Shown here piece after piece: positions 1 through 7,007 of a DNA stretch of 10,562 nucleotides. This stretch comes from CAVSZB01 sp964420395 (GTDB lineage: Bacteria > Krumholzibacteriota > Krumholzibacteriia > LZORAL124-64-63): positions 1 to 10,562 of the forward strand of contig CAYQTJ010000106.1 in the NCBI GenBank assembly GCA_964420395.1. The letters are read 5' to 3'. Both the position numbers and the translations under genes were made by a program. Under the pieces are notes generated by a model. It did not search any database, was not told the origin of the DNA, and was given only the letters and a program-made list of their open reading frames with translations. The number at the start of each line of letters is the position of its first letter. The stretch's first letter is position 1.

Positions 1-27
1 GGCCGCGGTCCCGTGTGGACCGCGGCC
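1..27 (-). terminator. GC hairpin downstream of the M3 peptidase gene, probable terminator cut by the window edge
   Basis: Bases 1-11 and 17-27 are perfect inverted complements (11 bp) around a 5-base loop. On the minus strand the hairpin begins about 30 bases after the peptidase stop codon at 59-61. Any T-run would lie outside the window, so intrinsic termination is inferred from the position and the strength of the stem. Two other minus-strand genes here end in a similar hairpin. Confidence 0.5.
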
Positions 28-58
28 GCCCGCCTTCACGTCCAATTGTCGGGCCCGA

Positions 59-2020
59 TCAGGACTTTCCGCCCTTGCCCCCCTTGCCGGCCGCCGCCCG
101 CTGCTGCTGGAACTGCGTCCAGGTGCGGTCGAACTCGGCGACGGTCTTCTCGAACAGGTCGAGCATGTCGACGATCGGGCGCGGCGTCTCGAGGTCGACG
201 CCGGCGTTGCGCAGCAGGGTCAGCGGCGGGGCCGAGGCCCCCTGCTTGAGCATGCCGTTGATGTAGCGGTCGGCGGCAGGCTGGCCGCCGGCGGCGATCT
301 GGGTGGCGAGCGACAGGCCGCTCGTGAGGCCGGTCGCGTAGGAGAAGACGTAGAAGTTGTAGTAGAAGTGGGGGATGAAGGCCCACTCCACCTCGTCGTT
401 CTCGCCCACCGCGTAGTCCGGGCCGTAGTACTTCTGGATCAGTTCCCTGTAGGTCGCGTTGAGGAAGGCCGCGGTGAGCGGCTCGCCCTGCTCGGCGTGC
501 TCGTGGAACCGCTGCTCGAACTCGGCGAACAGCGTCTGGCGGAAGATCGTCAGGCGGATGCTCTCGAGGCGCTGGTTGAGCAGGTTCAGCCGCTGCGGGA
601 TGTCGGTCGTGCGGGCGAGCATGTGGTCGAGCAGCAGCGCCTCGTTGCAGGTGGAGGCGACTTCGGCCAGGAAGGTCGTGTAGCCGGAGTAGACGGCCGG
701 CTGGTTCCGGTTGCTGTAGACGGAGTGGATGGCGTGGCCGAACTCGTGCGCCGTGGTCGACACCGCGTCGAGGCTGTTGTCGTAGTTCAGCAGGATGAAC
801 GGGTGCGCCGCGCGCGCGCTGCCGTTGCTGTAGGCGCCGCCCCGCTTGCCGTCGTTGGGGTAGACGTCCACCCAGCCGCCGGCCGGGTCGAGGCCGGCGC
901 GCAGCTGGGCGAGGTAGTCGGGGCCGAGCGGCTTGAGGCCGGCGAGGATCATCTCCTGCGCCTGGGCGTAGGGGTAGTTCTCCTCGATGTCCTCGACGAG
1001 CGGATTGTAGAGGTTCGCGAAGGTGACCGGACCGTCGAGTTCGAGCACCTTGCGGCGCAGCGCGATGTACTTGTGCAGCGAGCGGCCGAGGTTCGCGCCG
1101 ATCGTCTCCACCAGCATGTTGTAGGCGGCGGGGGAGATGTCGTCGGGGGTGAGCGCCGCCTCGAGGCAGGAGGCGTACCCGCGCGCGTCCTTGTTCATGA
1201 TGTGGGCCTTGACCGCGCCGTCGAGCGCGGTGGCCAGCGTGTTCTCGTACTGGCGGAGGGTGGCGAAGAAGGAATCCGCCGCCTGCCGGCGCACGTTGTA
1301 GACGGGGGAGGAGCGGTAGCGGCTGAAGCCGGTGAGGGTGAGCGGGACCGAGCGGCCCTGCTCGTCGACCAGCTTGGGAAACTCGACGTCGAGGTTCAGC
1401 ATCGCCTCGTGCACGGCGGACGGCACCCCGGCCAGGTTGCCGGTCAGCGCGAGCAGCTTCTCCTCACCGGGCGAAAGCGTGTGGGCCTTGAGGCGGCGCA
1501 CGTTCTGCAGGTAGAAGCCGTAGGTCCCGGCCAGCCCGGAGTGCCGGGCCAGGAAGCCGTCGAGCACGGCCTGGTCGATGGCCAGCAGCTCGGGCTCGAT
1601 GTAGGAGACCGCCTGCCCGAAGGCCGGCAGCAGCATCTGGATGCGGCCGGTCCGCACCTTGTTCTCGTCGACGCCCTGGTCGCTGTTGAAGCGGCTGTCG
1701 GCGTACACGTAGAGCGTGTAGAACCGGTCGCGCAGGCGGTACAGGGTCTCGAGGCAGTCGTAGATCGCCTCGGGGGACTCGCCCAGCTTGCCGCGCCACC
1801 GCTCGAGGCCGGCCAGCTCGGCGCTCGCCGCCGCGAACTCCTGCTCCCACGCCTCGGGCGTGGCGTAGAGGTGGCCCGGCTGCCACTGGAAGCCCTCGGG
1901 CACGGACGAGCGGGGGGCCGAGGGATCGGGGTCGTAGGCCAGGGCGGCGCCGGCGGCGAGGACGCCCAGGGCGAGCAGCAGGCCGGCGAACGCCCGGCTG
2001 CGGTGTCGCGGACAGGTCAT
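59..2020 (-). CDS. pepF: Exported M3-family oligoendopeptidase (PepF-like zinc metallopeptidase)
   Basis: The 653-residue protein is a zinc metallopeptidase of the oligoendopeptidase F family, expected to cut short peptides. The zinc site is visible: HEFGH at residues 425-429, with E453 (in FLAEVAST) as the likely third ligand. The family's downstream aromatic stretch follows at 549-564 (IPHFYYNFYVFSYATG), with H551 and nearby tyrosines as likely substrate-binding residues. The start is the ATG at 2018-2020, preceded by GGGAGG at good spacing; the reading frame stays open upstream but there it is only antisense to the neighbouring gene. Residues 1-28 form a signal peptide (basic start, Leu/Ala core, ALA cleavage site), so the enzyme should act in the periplasm or outside, whereas classical PepF is cytoplasmic and about 600 residues long. 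The C-terminus carries a Gly/Lys tail (GKGGKGGKS). It lies 104 bases downstream of a lipoprotein gene but behind a terminator-like hairpin. Confidence 0.93.
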   Translation of the reverse strand: MTCPRHRSRAFAGLLLALGVLAAGAALAYDPDPSAPRSSVPEGFQWQPGHLYATPEAWEQEFAAASAELAGLERWRGKLGESPEAIYDCLETLYRLRDRFYTLYVYADSRFNSDQGVDENKVRTGRIQMLLPAFGQAVSYIEPELLAIDQAVLDGFLARHSGLAGTYGFYLQNVRRLKAHTLSPGEEKLLALTGNLAGVPSAVHEAMLNLDVEFPKLVDEQGRSVPLTLTGFSRYRSSPVYNVRRQAADSFFATLRQYENTLATALDGAVKAHIMNKDARGYASCLEAALTPDDISPAAYNMLVETIGANLGRSLHKYIALRRKVLELDGPVTFANLYNPLVEDIEENYPYAQAQEMILAGLKPLGPDYLAQLRAGLDPAGGWVDVYPNDGKRGGAYSNGSARAAHPFILLNYDNSLDAVSTTAHEFGHAIHSVYSNRNQPAVYSGYTTFLAEVASTCNEALLLDHMLARTTDIPQRLNLLNQRLESIRLTIFRQTLFAEFEQRFHEHAEQGEPLTAAFLNATYRELIQKYYGPDYAVGENDEVEWAFIPHFYYNFYVFSYATGLTSGLSLATQIAAGGQPAADRYINGMLKQGASAPPLTLLRNAGVDLETPRPIVDMLDLFEKTVAEFDRTWTQFQQQRAAAGKGGKGGKS

Positions 2021-2054
2021 GCGAAACCTCCCGGTGGGGACTCTGGGTGATCGG

Positions 2055-2090
2055 AAAACGGGCCCGGCCCTCGAAGGGGGCCGGGCCCGG
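2055..2090 (-). terminator. Intrinsic terminator after the propeller lipoprotein gene
   Basis: A perfect 12-bp stem (2059-2070 with 2078-2089) closes a 7-base loop. Read on the minus strand it is followed directly by TTTTCC (AAAA at 2055-2058 on the plus strand). It lies about 35 bases past the lipoprotein stop and about 40 bases before the peptidase start, so it should separate the two genes or limit read-through into the peptidase. I see no clear promoter in the 38 bases between the hairpin and the peptidase start, so partial read-through is possible. Confidence 0.7.
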
Positions 2091-2124
2091 GGAAACAGCG
2101 ATCGCGCGGCGCGGGGCGTCGCGC

Positions 2125-3222
2125 TCAGCTCAGCGGCCGGCCAAACTTGTCGGTGGCGTCGGCGCCGCCGGGCAGCGCCTTGGCGGCCGGCAGCGGCACG
2201 GTCAGCTTCGTCCAGGCGCTGCCGTTCCAGTGCAGCAGGGTGGCGTCGTAGCCGACGGCGTAGATGTCGTTCTCGGCGCTGCCCCAGATCCCGGAGAGCC
2301 AGGGGATCCCCTCGTAGACGACCGTCGTGCTGGCGCCGTCCGCGCTGCGGCGCACGATGTCGCCGTCGCGGGTGACGAAATAGTAGTTCAGCGCGTCGGG
2401 GGTGCCCCACATGTCGTCCACGCCGACGGTGGCGGGGCTGCTCACTTCGAGCCACGACAGGGCGCCGAACGCCAGCTGCAGGCGGAACAGCTTGCCGGTG
2501 TCGCTGGCCAGCCAGTTGTCCGGGATGTTCGTGCTGCCCCAGCCGGCGTTGAGCCAGTCGCCGATGCCGATCGGGCCGAGGCGCCAGCGGGAGGGGCGCG
2601 CGTCGGTCATCAGCGCCACGCCGTCGCTGCCGCCGATCGCGTAGGGGGTGACGGTGGTGAGCGCCATGATCTCGTCCATGCTGCGCACCAGCGTGTCGAC
2701 CGTGGCGGTGCCGGCCGGGTTGTAGAGCACGGCCGTGTCGGGGGTGTCCACCCAGTTCCCGCCGTCGAGGCGCAGGAGCACCGCCTTTTCGCCGCAGATG
2801 TAGATCGCGTCTTCGGGGCCCCGGCCGACCGCGAACAGGTTGCGGCTCGTGCCGCTGCCCATCTGCGACCAGCCCGATCCGCCGTTGTGGTACACGAGCC
2901 CCTTGTGGCCGACCACGAAGACGTCGTCCGACCCGGTGCCCCACACGGCCGTGAGCGGCTCGCGGGTGCCGACGTCCTGCAGGTCCCACCGCGTCCCGTC
3001 CCAGTGGAGCAGGACGCCGGGACGGCCGACGATGTAGACGTCGTCCGCCCCGCTGCCCCAGACGTCGAGCAGCCAGGGACGGCTGGCCGGTTCCGGCTCC
3101 GGGTCGAAGGCGTAGGATTTCGGGTCGTTGCAACCTGCCAGGCCGAGCAGCAGAAGACCCGCCAGGAGGGTGGCGCCGCAGGCGAGCAGGCGCCCGGGGC
3201 GGCCGGGATGGCGACCGGTCAT
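2125..3222 (-). CDS. Lipoprotein with seven WGSG-type repeats, predicted beta-propeller
   Basis: A 365-residue lipoprotein of unknown function. Residues 1-31 form a lipoprotein signal ending in LAGC, with C31 as the lipidation site. The rest is built from diverged repeats of about 35-40 residues on the pattern W-G-S/T-x-x-x-D-D-V/I-Y/F-x-V-G, then a hydrophobic stretch and W-x-G-x-x-W. Clear copies start near residues 54, 94 and 313; weaker ones start near 129, 183, 228 and 272. Seven units fit a closed seven-bladed propeller. Repeats of this kind occur in many surface or secreted proteins of myxobacteria and FCB-group bacteria, usually without a known role; binding or scaffolding is a guess. 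The ATG at 3220-3222 is preferred because GGGAG lies 8 bases upstream; an in-frame ATG at 3241-3243 would only add seven residues before the basic signal-peptide start. The gene is divergent from nadA and probably monocistronic. Confidence 0.88.
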   Translation of the reverse strand: MTGRHPGRPGRLLACGATLLAGLLLLGLAGCNDPKSYAFDPEPEPASRPWLLDVWGSGADDVYIVGRPGVLLHWDGTRWDLQDVGTREPLTAVWGTGSDDVFVVGHKGLVYHNGGSGWSQMGSGTSRNLFAVGRGPEDAIYICGEKAVLLRLDGGNWVDTPDTAVLYNPAGTATVDTLVRSMDEIMALTTVTPYAIGGSDGVALMTDARPSRWRLGPIGIGDWLNAGWGSTNIPDNWLASDTGKLFRLQLAFGALSWLEVSSPATVGVDDMWGTPDALNYYFVTRDGDIVRRSADGASTTVVYEGIPWLSGIWGSAENDIYAVGYDATLLHWNGSAWTKLTVPLPAAKALPGGADATDKFGRPLS

Positions 3223-3360
3223 GGCCAATTCTCCCTCGTGCATGTCTGCCAGAACCCTTCGGGGAAGGCGTGGGGGTTTCGGTCCAGCTAACCCCCCGGC
3301 GCCGGCCGGCCGGCCCGGGAGCCCGGCAGCCGCCCGCCCGGGGCGGCCATCCGACTGATG

Positions 3361-3389
3361 AATGTATGACCGGGGGAGGGGAAAGTCCA
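3361..3389 (-). promoter_or_regulatory. Candidate sigma70-type promoter for the propeller lipoprotein gene
   Basis: On the minus strand TGGACT (3384-3389) and TACATT (3361-3366) lie 17 bases apart; each matches four of six consensus bases. The -10 element sits in one of the few AT-rich patches of this spacer. It would start transcription near 3354, about 130 bases before the lipoprotein start codon. Pattern match only; no experimental support. Confidence 0.35.
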
Positions 3390-3398
3390 CCCTTGGCT

Positions 3399-3421
3399 GG
3401 GGGGGGGCGGGCCGGAAGGGG
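3399..3421 (+). other. G-quadruplex-type motif in the nadA upstream region
   Basis: A run of nine G (3399-3407) is followed by GGG (3409-3411) and GGGG (3418-3421) with loops of one and six bases. The nine-base run can supply two tracts, so the segment meets the usual four-tract G3+ rule. More G-runs lie just upstream at 3371-3381. It sits on the nadA sense strand, about 90-110 bases before the nadA start. Whether it folds, and in DNA or in the RNA leader, cannot be told from sequence. Confidence 0.45.
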
Positions 3422-3465
3422 CGCTTGCCGCCGCCGCCTCCCGGGGCGTAATTGGGGGCTGTCGC

Positions 3466-3484
3466 GGGCCCCCGCCGGGGGCCC
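3466..3484 (+). promoter_or_regulatory. GC hairpin in the nadA leader
   Basis: GGGCCCCC and GGGGGCCC form an 8-bp stem around a 3-base loop (GCC). The structure ends 17 bases before the GGGAG ribosome binding site of nadA. There is no T-run after it, so it is not a standard terminator. It may affect translation initiation or simply reflect base composition. No clear plus-strand promoter was found in the spacer 3223-3510. Confidence 0.35.
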
Positions 3485-3510
3485 CGGAGTCCGCCGCGCA
3501 GGGAGCCGCC

Positions 3511-4467
3511 ATGGCCGTGCCCGTGACCTCCGCCCTCGAGCCCGGTTTCGATCTGTTCGCCGGCATCGACGACCTGCGGCGCCGCCTGAACGCGGTCATC
3601 CTGGCGCACTACTACCAGGAGCCGGACATCCAGGACGTGGCCGACTTCATCGGCGACAGCCTGGCGCTGGCCCAGCGGGCCGCCGAGACCCGGGCCGACG
3701 TGATCGTGTTCGCCGGCGTCCACTTCATGGCCGAAACGGCCAAGATCCTCAATCCGGACCGGCAGGTCCTGCTGCCCGACCTGACGGCCGGCTGCAGCCT
3801 GGCGGACGGCTGCCCGGCCGACGCCTTCGCCGCGTTCGTGGCCCGGCACCCCGGCCACCGGGTCATCAGCTACATCAACTGCTCGGCCCACACGAAGGCG
3901 CTCAGCGACGTGATCTGCACCTCGTCCAACGCCGTGCGGATCGCCGGCTCCTTCCCGGCCGACCAGCCGCTCATCTTCGCGCCCGACCGCCACCTCGGGG
4001 CGTGGGTGGCGAAGCAGCTCGGCCGGCCGCTCGTGCTGTGGCCGGGGTCGTGCGAGGTCCACGAGGTGTTCAGCGAGAAGAAGCTGGTGGAGCTGAAGGT
4101 CCGGCATCCGGAGGCCGCGGTGGCCGCCCATCCCGAGTGCACAGAGGGGGTCCTGCAGCACGCCGACTTCATCGGCTCGACCGCCGCCATCCTGCGCTTC
4201 GCGCGGGAGACCGCGGCGCGGAGCGTCATCGTGGTGACGGAGCCCGGCATCCTCCACCAGATGCGCAAGGAGAACCCCGGCAAGGAGTTCATCCCGGCGC
4301 CGGGCACGGACGAGTCGTGCAGCTGCAACGAGTGCCCCCACATGAAGAAGAACACCCTGGAGAAGCTCTACCTCTGCATGCGCGATCGCCGCCCCGAGAT
4401 CACCATTCCGGAGGAGCTGCGGCGGCAGGCCGAGCGGCCGATCCTCAGGATGCTCGCCTTGAGCTGA
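3511..4467 (+). CDS. nadA: Quinolinate synthase NadA
   Basis: NadA condenses iminoaspartate (from aspartate, by NadB or an aspartate dehydrogenase) with dihydroxyacetone phosphate to make quinolinate, the precursor of NAD, in the cytoplasm. The 318-residue length is normal. Family motifs are clear: LAHYYQEPDIQDVADFIGDS (31-50), TAGCSLADGC (92-101), SYINCSAHTKA (120-130), the CTSSNA segment (136-141) and WPGSCEVHEVF (177-187). The three [4Fe-4S] ligands should be C95, C181 and C275, the last in CSCNECPHM (270-278). That segment has the C-x-C-x-x-C arrangement in which E. coli NadA uses only the last cysteine; the role of C270 and C272 here is open. The ATG start has GGGAG six bases upstream. 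A cysteine desulfurase gene follows after 61 bases, as in nad loci where such an enzyme matures NadA. No nadB or nadC lies in the window. Confidence 0.97.
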   Translation: MAVPVTSALEPGFDLFAGIDDLRRRLNAVILAHYYQEPDIQDVADFIGDSLALAQRAAETRADVIVFAGVHFMAETAKILNPDRQVLLPDLTAGCSLADGCPADAFAAFVARHPGHRVISYINCSAHTKALSDVICTSSNAVRIAGSFPADQPLIFAPDRHLGAWVAKQLGRPLVLWPGSCEVHEVFSEKKLVELKVRHPEAAVAAHPECTEGVLQHADFIGSTAAILRFARETAARSVIVVTEPGILHQMRKENPGKEFIPAPGTDESCSCNECPHMKKNTLEKLYLCMRDRRPEITIPEELRRQAERPILRMLALS

Positions 4468-4484
4468 CCCGGCCCGCCCCGACC

Positions 4485-4508
4485 GCGCGCCGGCGCGGGA
4501 CGGCGCGC
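4485..4508 (+). other. Inverted repeat in the nadA-desulfurase spacer
   Basis: GCGCGCCG (4485-4492) and CGGCGCGC (4501-4508) form an 8-bp stem with an 8-base loop. It has no T-run and lies just before the GGGAAGGG ribosome binding site of the desulfurase gene. It may be a processing or stability element within the two-gene message, or chance in GC-rich DNA. Confidence 0.3.
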
Positions 4509-4528
4509 CGGGGAAGGGCGCCACGACC

Positions 4529-5716
4529 ATGCGGTTGCCGGTCTACCTCGACCACCACGCCTCCACCCCGCCCGACCCGCGCGTGCTGGCGAAGATGCGC
4601 GAGGCGCTCGAGGTCCACTTCGGCAACCCCGCCAGCTCCACCCACGCCTACGGCTGGGCCGCGGCGAGCCTGGTCGAGGCGGCGCGCGAGGAGGTGGCCC
4701 GGCTGCTCGGCGCCACCGCGCGCGAGATCGTCTTCACCTCCGGCGCCACGGAGGCCGACAACCTGGCCCTCAAGGGATTCGCGGCCGCCCGGCCCGGCGC
4801 GCCGGGCCATGTCGTCACGAGCGGCTTCGAGCACGAGGCGGTGCGGGAGCCGCTGGCGGAGCTGGTGGCGCGGGGCTGGCGGGTGACGGAGGTGCCGGCC
4901 GGCGCGGACGGGGTGGTCGATCCGGACGCCGTCGCCGCGGCGCTCGCCGACGACACGGCGCTGGTGTCGGTCATGGCGGCGCAGAACGAGATCGGCACGG
5001 TGCAGCCGGTGCGGGAGATCGGCGCGCTCTGCCGGGCCCGCGGCGTCGTCTTCCACACGGACGCGGCGCAGGCGGCCGGGCGGGTGCCGCTCGACGTGGA
5101 GGCCGACCACGTCGATCTGCTCTCCCTGTCGGGGCACAAGCTGTACGCGCCGCAGGGGGTGGGGGCGCTCTACGTGCGCCGGCGGGCGCCCCGGGTCACG
5201 CTCGCGCCCCTCCTCACCGGGGGGGGACAGGAGCGGGGGCTGCGCGCCGGCAGCCTGAACGTGCCGGGGATCGTGGCGCTGGGGGAGGCCTGCCGCCTGG
5301 CGCGGGGCGAAATGGAGGCGGAGGCGGCGCGCCTGCGGGAGCTGTCGACGCGGCTGCTGTCCCGGCTGCGCGACCGCCTGCCGGGGGTGCGCCTGAACGG
5401 CGATCCGCAGCGGCGGTTGCCCGGCAGCCTCAGCCTCAGCTTCGAGGGGATCCCGCCGCGCCGCCTGCTGGCGGCCGTGCCGACCCTCGCGCTCTCGTCC
5501 GGCTCGGCCTGCGCCAGCGGGGCGGGGGAGCCGTCGCCGGTCCTGCTGGCCCTCGGCCTGCCGCGCGATCTCGCCCTGGCGACGGCGCGCCTGGCGCTCG
5601 GCCGCGGCACCACCGGGGCCGAGGTCGACTACGCCGCGGGGATCCTCGTGGAGGCGGTGCTCCGCCTGCGCGAGGAGGGGCGGCGGGCCGGGCCGGCCGC
5701 CCTGCCGCTCGCCTGA
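4529..5716 (+). CDS. Cysteine desulfurase, NifS/IscS family (class V aminotransferase fold)
   Basis: A 395-residue PLP enzyme that takes sulfur from L-cysteine, leaving alanine, and passes it as a persulfide to Fe-S cluster assembly. The N-terminal YLDHHASTPPDPRV motif, the FGNPASSTHAYG segment (31-42), and TSGATEADNLALKG (70-83) are typical. H102 should stack on the PLP ring, D178 (HTDAAQ) should bind the pyridine nitrogen, and K204 (SGHKLYAP) should form the Schiff base. C328 in SSGSACASG is the catalytic cysteine. The GGGQERGLRAGSLN stretch (231-244) is also diagnostic. A small departure is RLALGRGTT near 354-362, where many family members have RFSLGR. The gene follows nadA by 61 bases in the same direction, which suggests cotranscription and a role in building the NadA [4Fe-4S] cluster. 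Sequence alone does not tell a dedicated NadA partner from the general IscS of the cell, so no symbol is given. Confidence 0.95.
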   Translation: MRLPVYLDHHASTPPDPRVLAKMREALEVHFGNPASSTHAYGWAAASLVEAAREEVARLLGATAREIVFTSGATEADNLALKGFAAARPGAPGHVVTSGFEHEAVREPLAELVARGWRVTEVPAGADGVVDPDAVAAALADDTALVSVMAAQNEIGTVQPVREIGALCRARGVVFHTDAAQAAGRVPLDVEADHVDLLSLSGHKLYAPQGVGALYVRRRAPRVTLAPLLTGGGQERGLRAGSLNVPGIVALGEACRLARGEMEAEAARLRELSTRLLSRLRDRLPGVRLNGDPQRRLPGSLSLSFEGIPPRRLLAAVPTLALSSGSACASGAGEPSPVLLALGLPRDLALATARLALGRGTTGAEVDYAAGILVEAVLRLREEGRRAGPAALPLA

Positions 5717-5733
5717 GGCCGGCGCGTCAGGCG
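5710..5733. terminator. Symmetric hairpin joining two convergent stop codons
   Basis: CGCCTGA (5710-5716) and TCAGGCG (5727-5733) are exact inverted complements with a 10-base GC loop. The left arm ends in the TGA of the desulfurase gene, the right arm contains the TGA of the S1 gene read on the minus strand. No other terminator is visible between these convergent genes, which are 10 bases apart. There is no T-run on either side, so a bidirectional stop role is tentative. Confidence 0.35.
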
Positions 5734-6884
5734 GGGGGCTCGTCCGTCTCGTCGTCGTCGCCCGGATCCCCCCCGGCCTGCTTGAGGGAGAGCGAGATCC
5801 GCTTGCGGGCCGGATCGAGCTCGAGGATCCGCACCGTGACCGCCTGGCCCTCGCGCAGCAGGTCGCGGGGGTGGCGGATCCGCTCGTGGGACATCTCCGA
5901 CACGTGCACCAGTCCCTGCACGCCCGGCAGCAGCTCGACGAACGCGCCGAAATCCATCAGCCGCCGCACCGTGCCGGGAGCGTCGGTCCCCGGCTGCAGC
6001 GTGCGCGCCGCGTCCTGCCAGGGATCGCCGGCCAGCGCCTTCATCGAGAGGCTGATGCGCTCCGCCTTGCCCTGGCCGAGGTTCTGGATCCCGATCACCT
6101 TCACCTGCACCGCCTGGCCGGGGCGCAGCACCGCCAGGGGCGACTCGACGTGCTCGTGGGAGATCTCGGAGACGTGGACCAGCCCCTCGAGGCCGCCGAT
6201 GTCGACGAAGGCGCCGAAGGTCATCAGCCGGCAGACCGTGCCGTCGCGGACGTCGCCGGTCTTGAGGGTGCGGCGGGTCTCGGCGGCCCGGGCCTCGATC
6301 TCCTCGCGCAGGATGGCGCGCCGCGAGACGACGATGTTCCGCCCGCCGGCGCCGAATTCGACCACCCGGAACTGCAGGGTCTGCCCGACGAAGCTCTGCG
6401 GGTCCTCGACGAAGTGCGCGTCGATTTGCGAGATGGGGCAGAAGGCGCGGTGCCCGCCGAGGTCGATGACGAAGCCCCCCTTGTTCGTTTCGCGGACGGT
6501 CCCCGCCAGCGGCATGCCGGAGCGGTGGGCCTCCTCGATCGGCGCGGTGTCGCGCCCGCGCGCCTGCCCGGAGATCGACAGGTACTGCTGCTCGCCGTCG
6601 GCCCGGACCCAGGCGGTGATGGTCGATCCGAGCCCGTGGGTCAGCTCGCCCTTGTCGTTCTGGAGCTCGCGCAGCGCGATCGGCAGCTCGGCGCGGCCGC
6701 CGCAGTCGACGAACGCCTCCGTGTCGCCGATCTGGATGATGGTCCCGGTGATCTTCTCGCCCGGCCGCGGCTCCGGCCTGGCCGGCTCGGTGCGCTCGCG
6801 CGCCAGCAGCTGGGCGAAATCCTCCGCGCCGCCCTCCGGCGCGCCGCCGGGGGCGTCGTCGTCTTCGTCGTCGTGCTCGAACAT
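5727..6884 (-). CDS. S1-domain RNA-binding protein with four S1 repeats (ribosomal protein S1-like)
   Basis: A 385-residue cytoplasmic protein made almost wholly of four S1 (OB-fold) RNA-binding domains, at about residues 41-106, 124-189, 209-283 and 301-369. The last two are the most canonical (GTVCRLMTFGAFVDIGGLEG and GTVRRLMDFGAFVEL, each followed by GLVHVSE.SHE). Domains one and two are more diverged, as in the ribosome-binding end of ribosomal protein S1. Both termini are acidic and low in complexity (EHDDEDDDAPGG; GDDDETDEPPA). Ribosomal S1 has four to six such domains, so this may be the cell's S1 or a paralog; with no rps or cmk neighbour I cannot decide. The ATG at 6882-6884 follows AAAGGGA with 7 bases of spacing. 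The frame is open further upstream, but that stretch is spacer and then antisense to the cytochrome gene. Confidence 0.9.
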   Translation of the reverse strand: MFEHDDEDDDAPGGAPEGGAEDFAQLLARERTEPARPEPRPGEKITGTIIQIGDTEAFVDCGGRAELPIALRELQNDKGELTHGLGSTITAWVRADGEQQYLSISGQARGRDTAPIEEAHRSGMPLAGTVRETNKGGFVIDLGGHRAFCPISQIDAHFVEDPQSFVGQTLQFRVVEFGAGGRNIVVSRRAILREEIEARAAETRRTLKTGDVRDGTVCRLMTFGAFVDIGGLEGLVHVSEISHEHVESPLAVLRPGQAVQVKVIGIQNLGQGKAERISLSMKALAGDPWQDAARTLQPGTDAPGTVRRLMDFGAFVELLPGVQGLVHVSEMSHERIRHPRDLLREGQAVTVRILELDPARKRISLSLKQAGGDPGDDDETDEPPA

Positions 6885-6952
6885 CTCGCGTCCCTTTCCC
6901 AGGATCCGGCGCAGGTGGCCGCCCGCCGGGCGGCCGGTGTCTCCGACCCATG

Positions 6953-6961
6953 AATATAGCA
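6953..6961 (-). promoter_or_regulatory. Extended -10 promoter for the S1-domain gene
   Basis: On the minus strand the bases read TGCTATATT: a TGn extension followed by TATATT, five of six matches to the sigma70 -10 box. The -35 position is GTCGCG, a poor match, which is common with extended -10 promoters. The start point would be near 6946, leaving a leader of about 60 bases. It lies downstream of the cytochrome terminator, so the S1 gene is probably its own unit. Confidence 0.55.
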
Positions 6962-7007
6962 CAGAGCGGGGCGGGCGCGACGCCGGCGCGGTGGCGACGC
7001 CGGGGCC

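Noticed and set aside
368..2050. Long plus-strand open frame of 560 codons opposite the M3 peptidase
   Set aside because: It is antisense to a clear peptidase with its catalytic motif; the translation is a Val/Gly/Arg-rich composition typical of the shadow frame in GC-rich DNA.
2021..3133. Upstream extension of the M3 peptidase frame
   Set aside because: The frame stays open through the neighbouring gene only because of GC bias; the extension is Arg-rich, overlaps the propeller lipoprotein, and a good ribosome binding site and signal peptide fix the start at 2020.
3300..3345. GGCC-rich repeats (CCGGCCGGCC) as a repeat element or operator
   Set aside because: Simple GC-rich low complexity with no defined unit; no sign of a regulator or mobile element.
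3223..4530. Minus-strand open frame running antisense to nadA into the propeller lipoprotein frame
   Set aside because: It covers the real nadA gene in antisense and has no ribosome binding site or recognisable domain; the lipoprotein starts at 3222.
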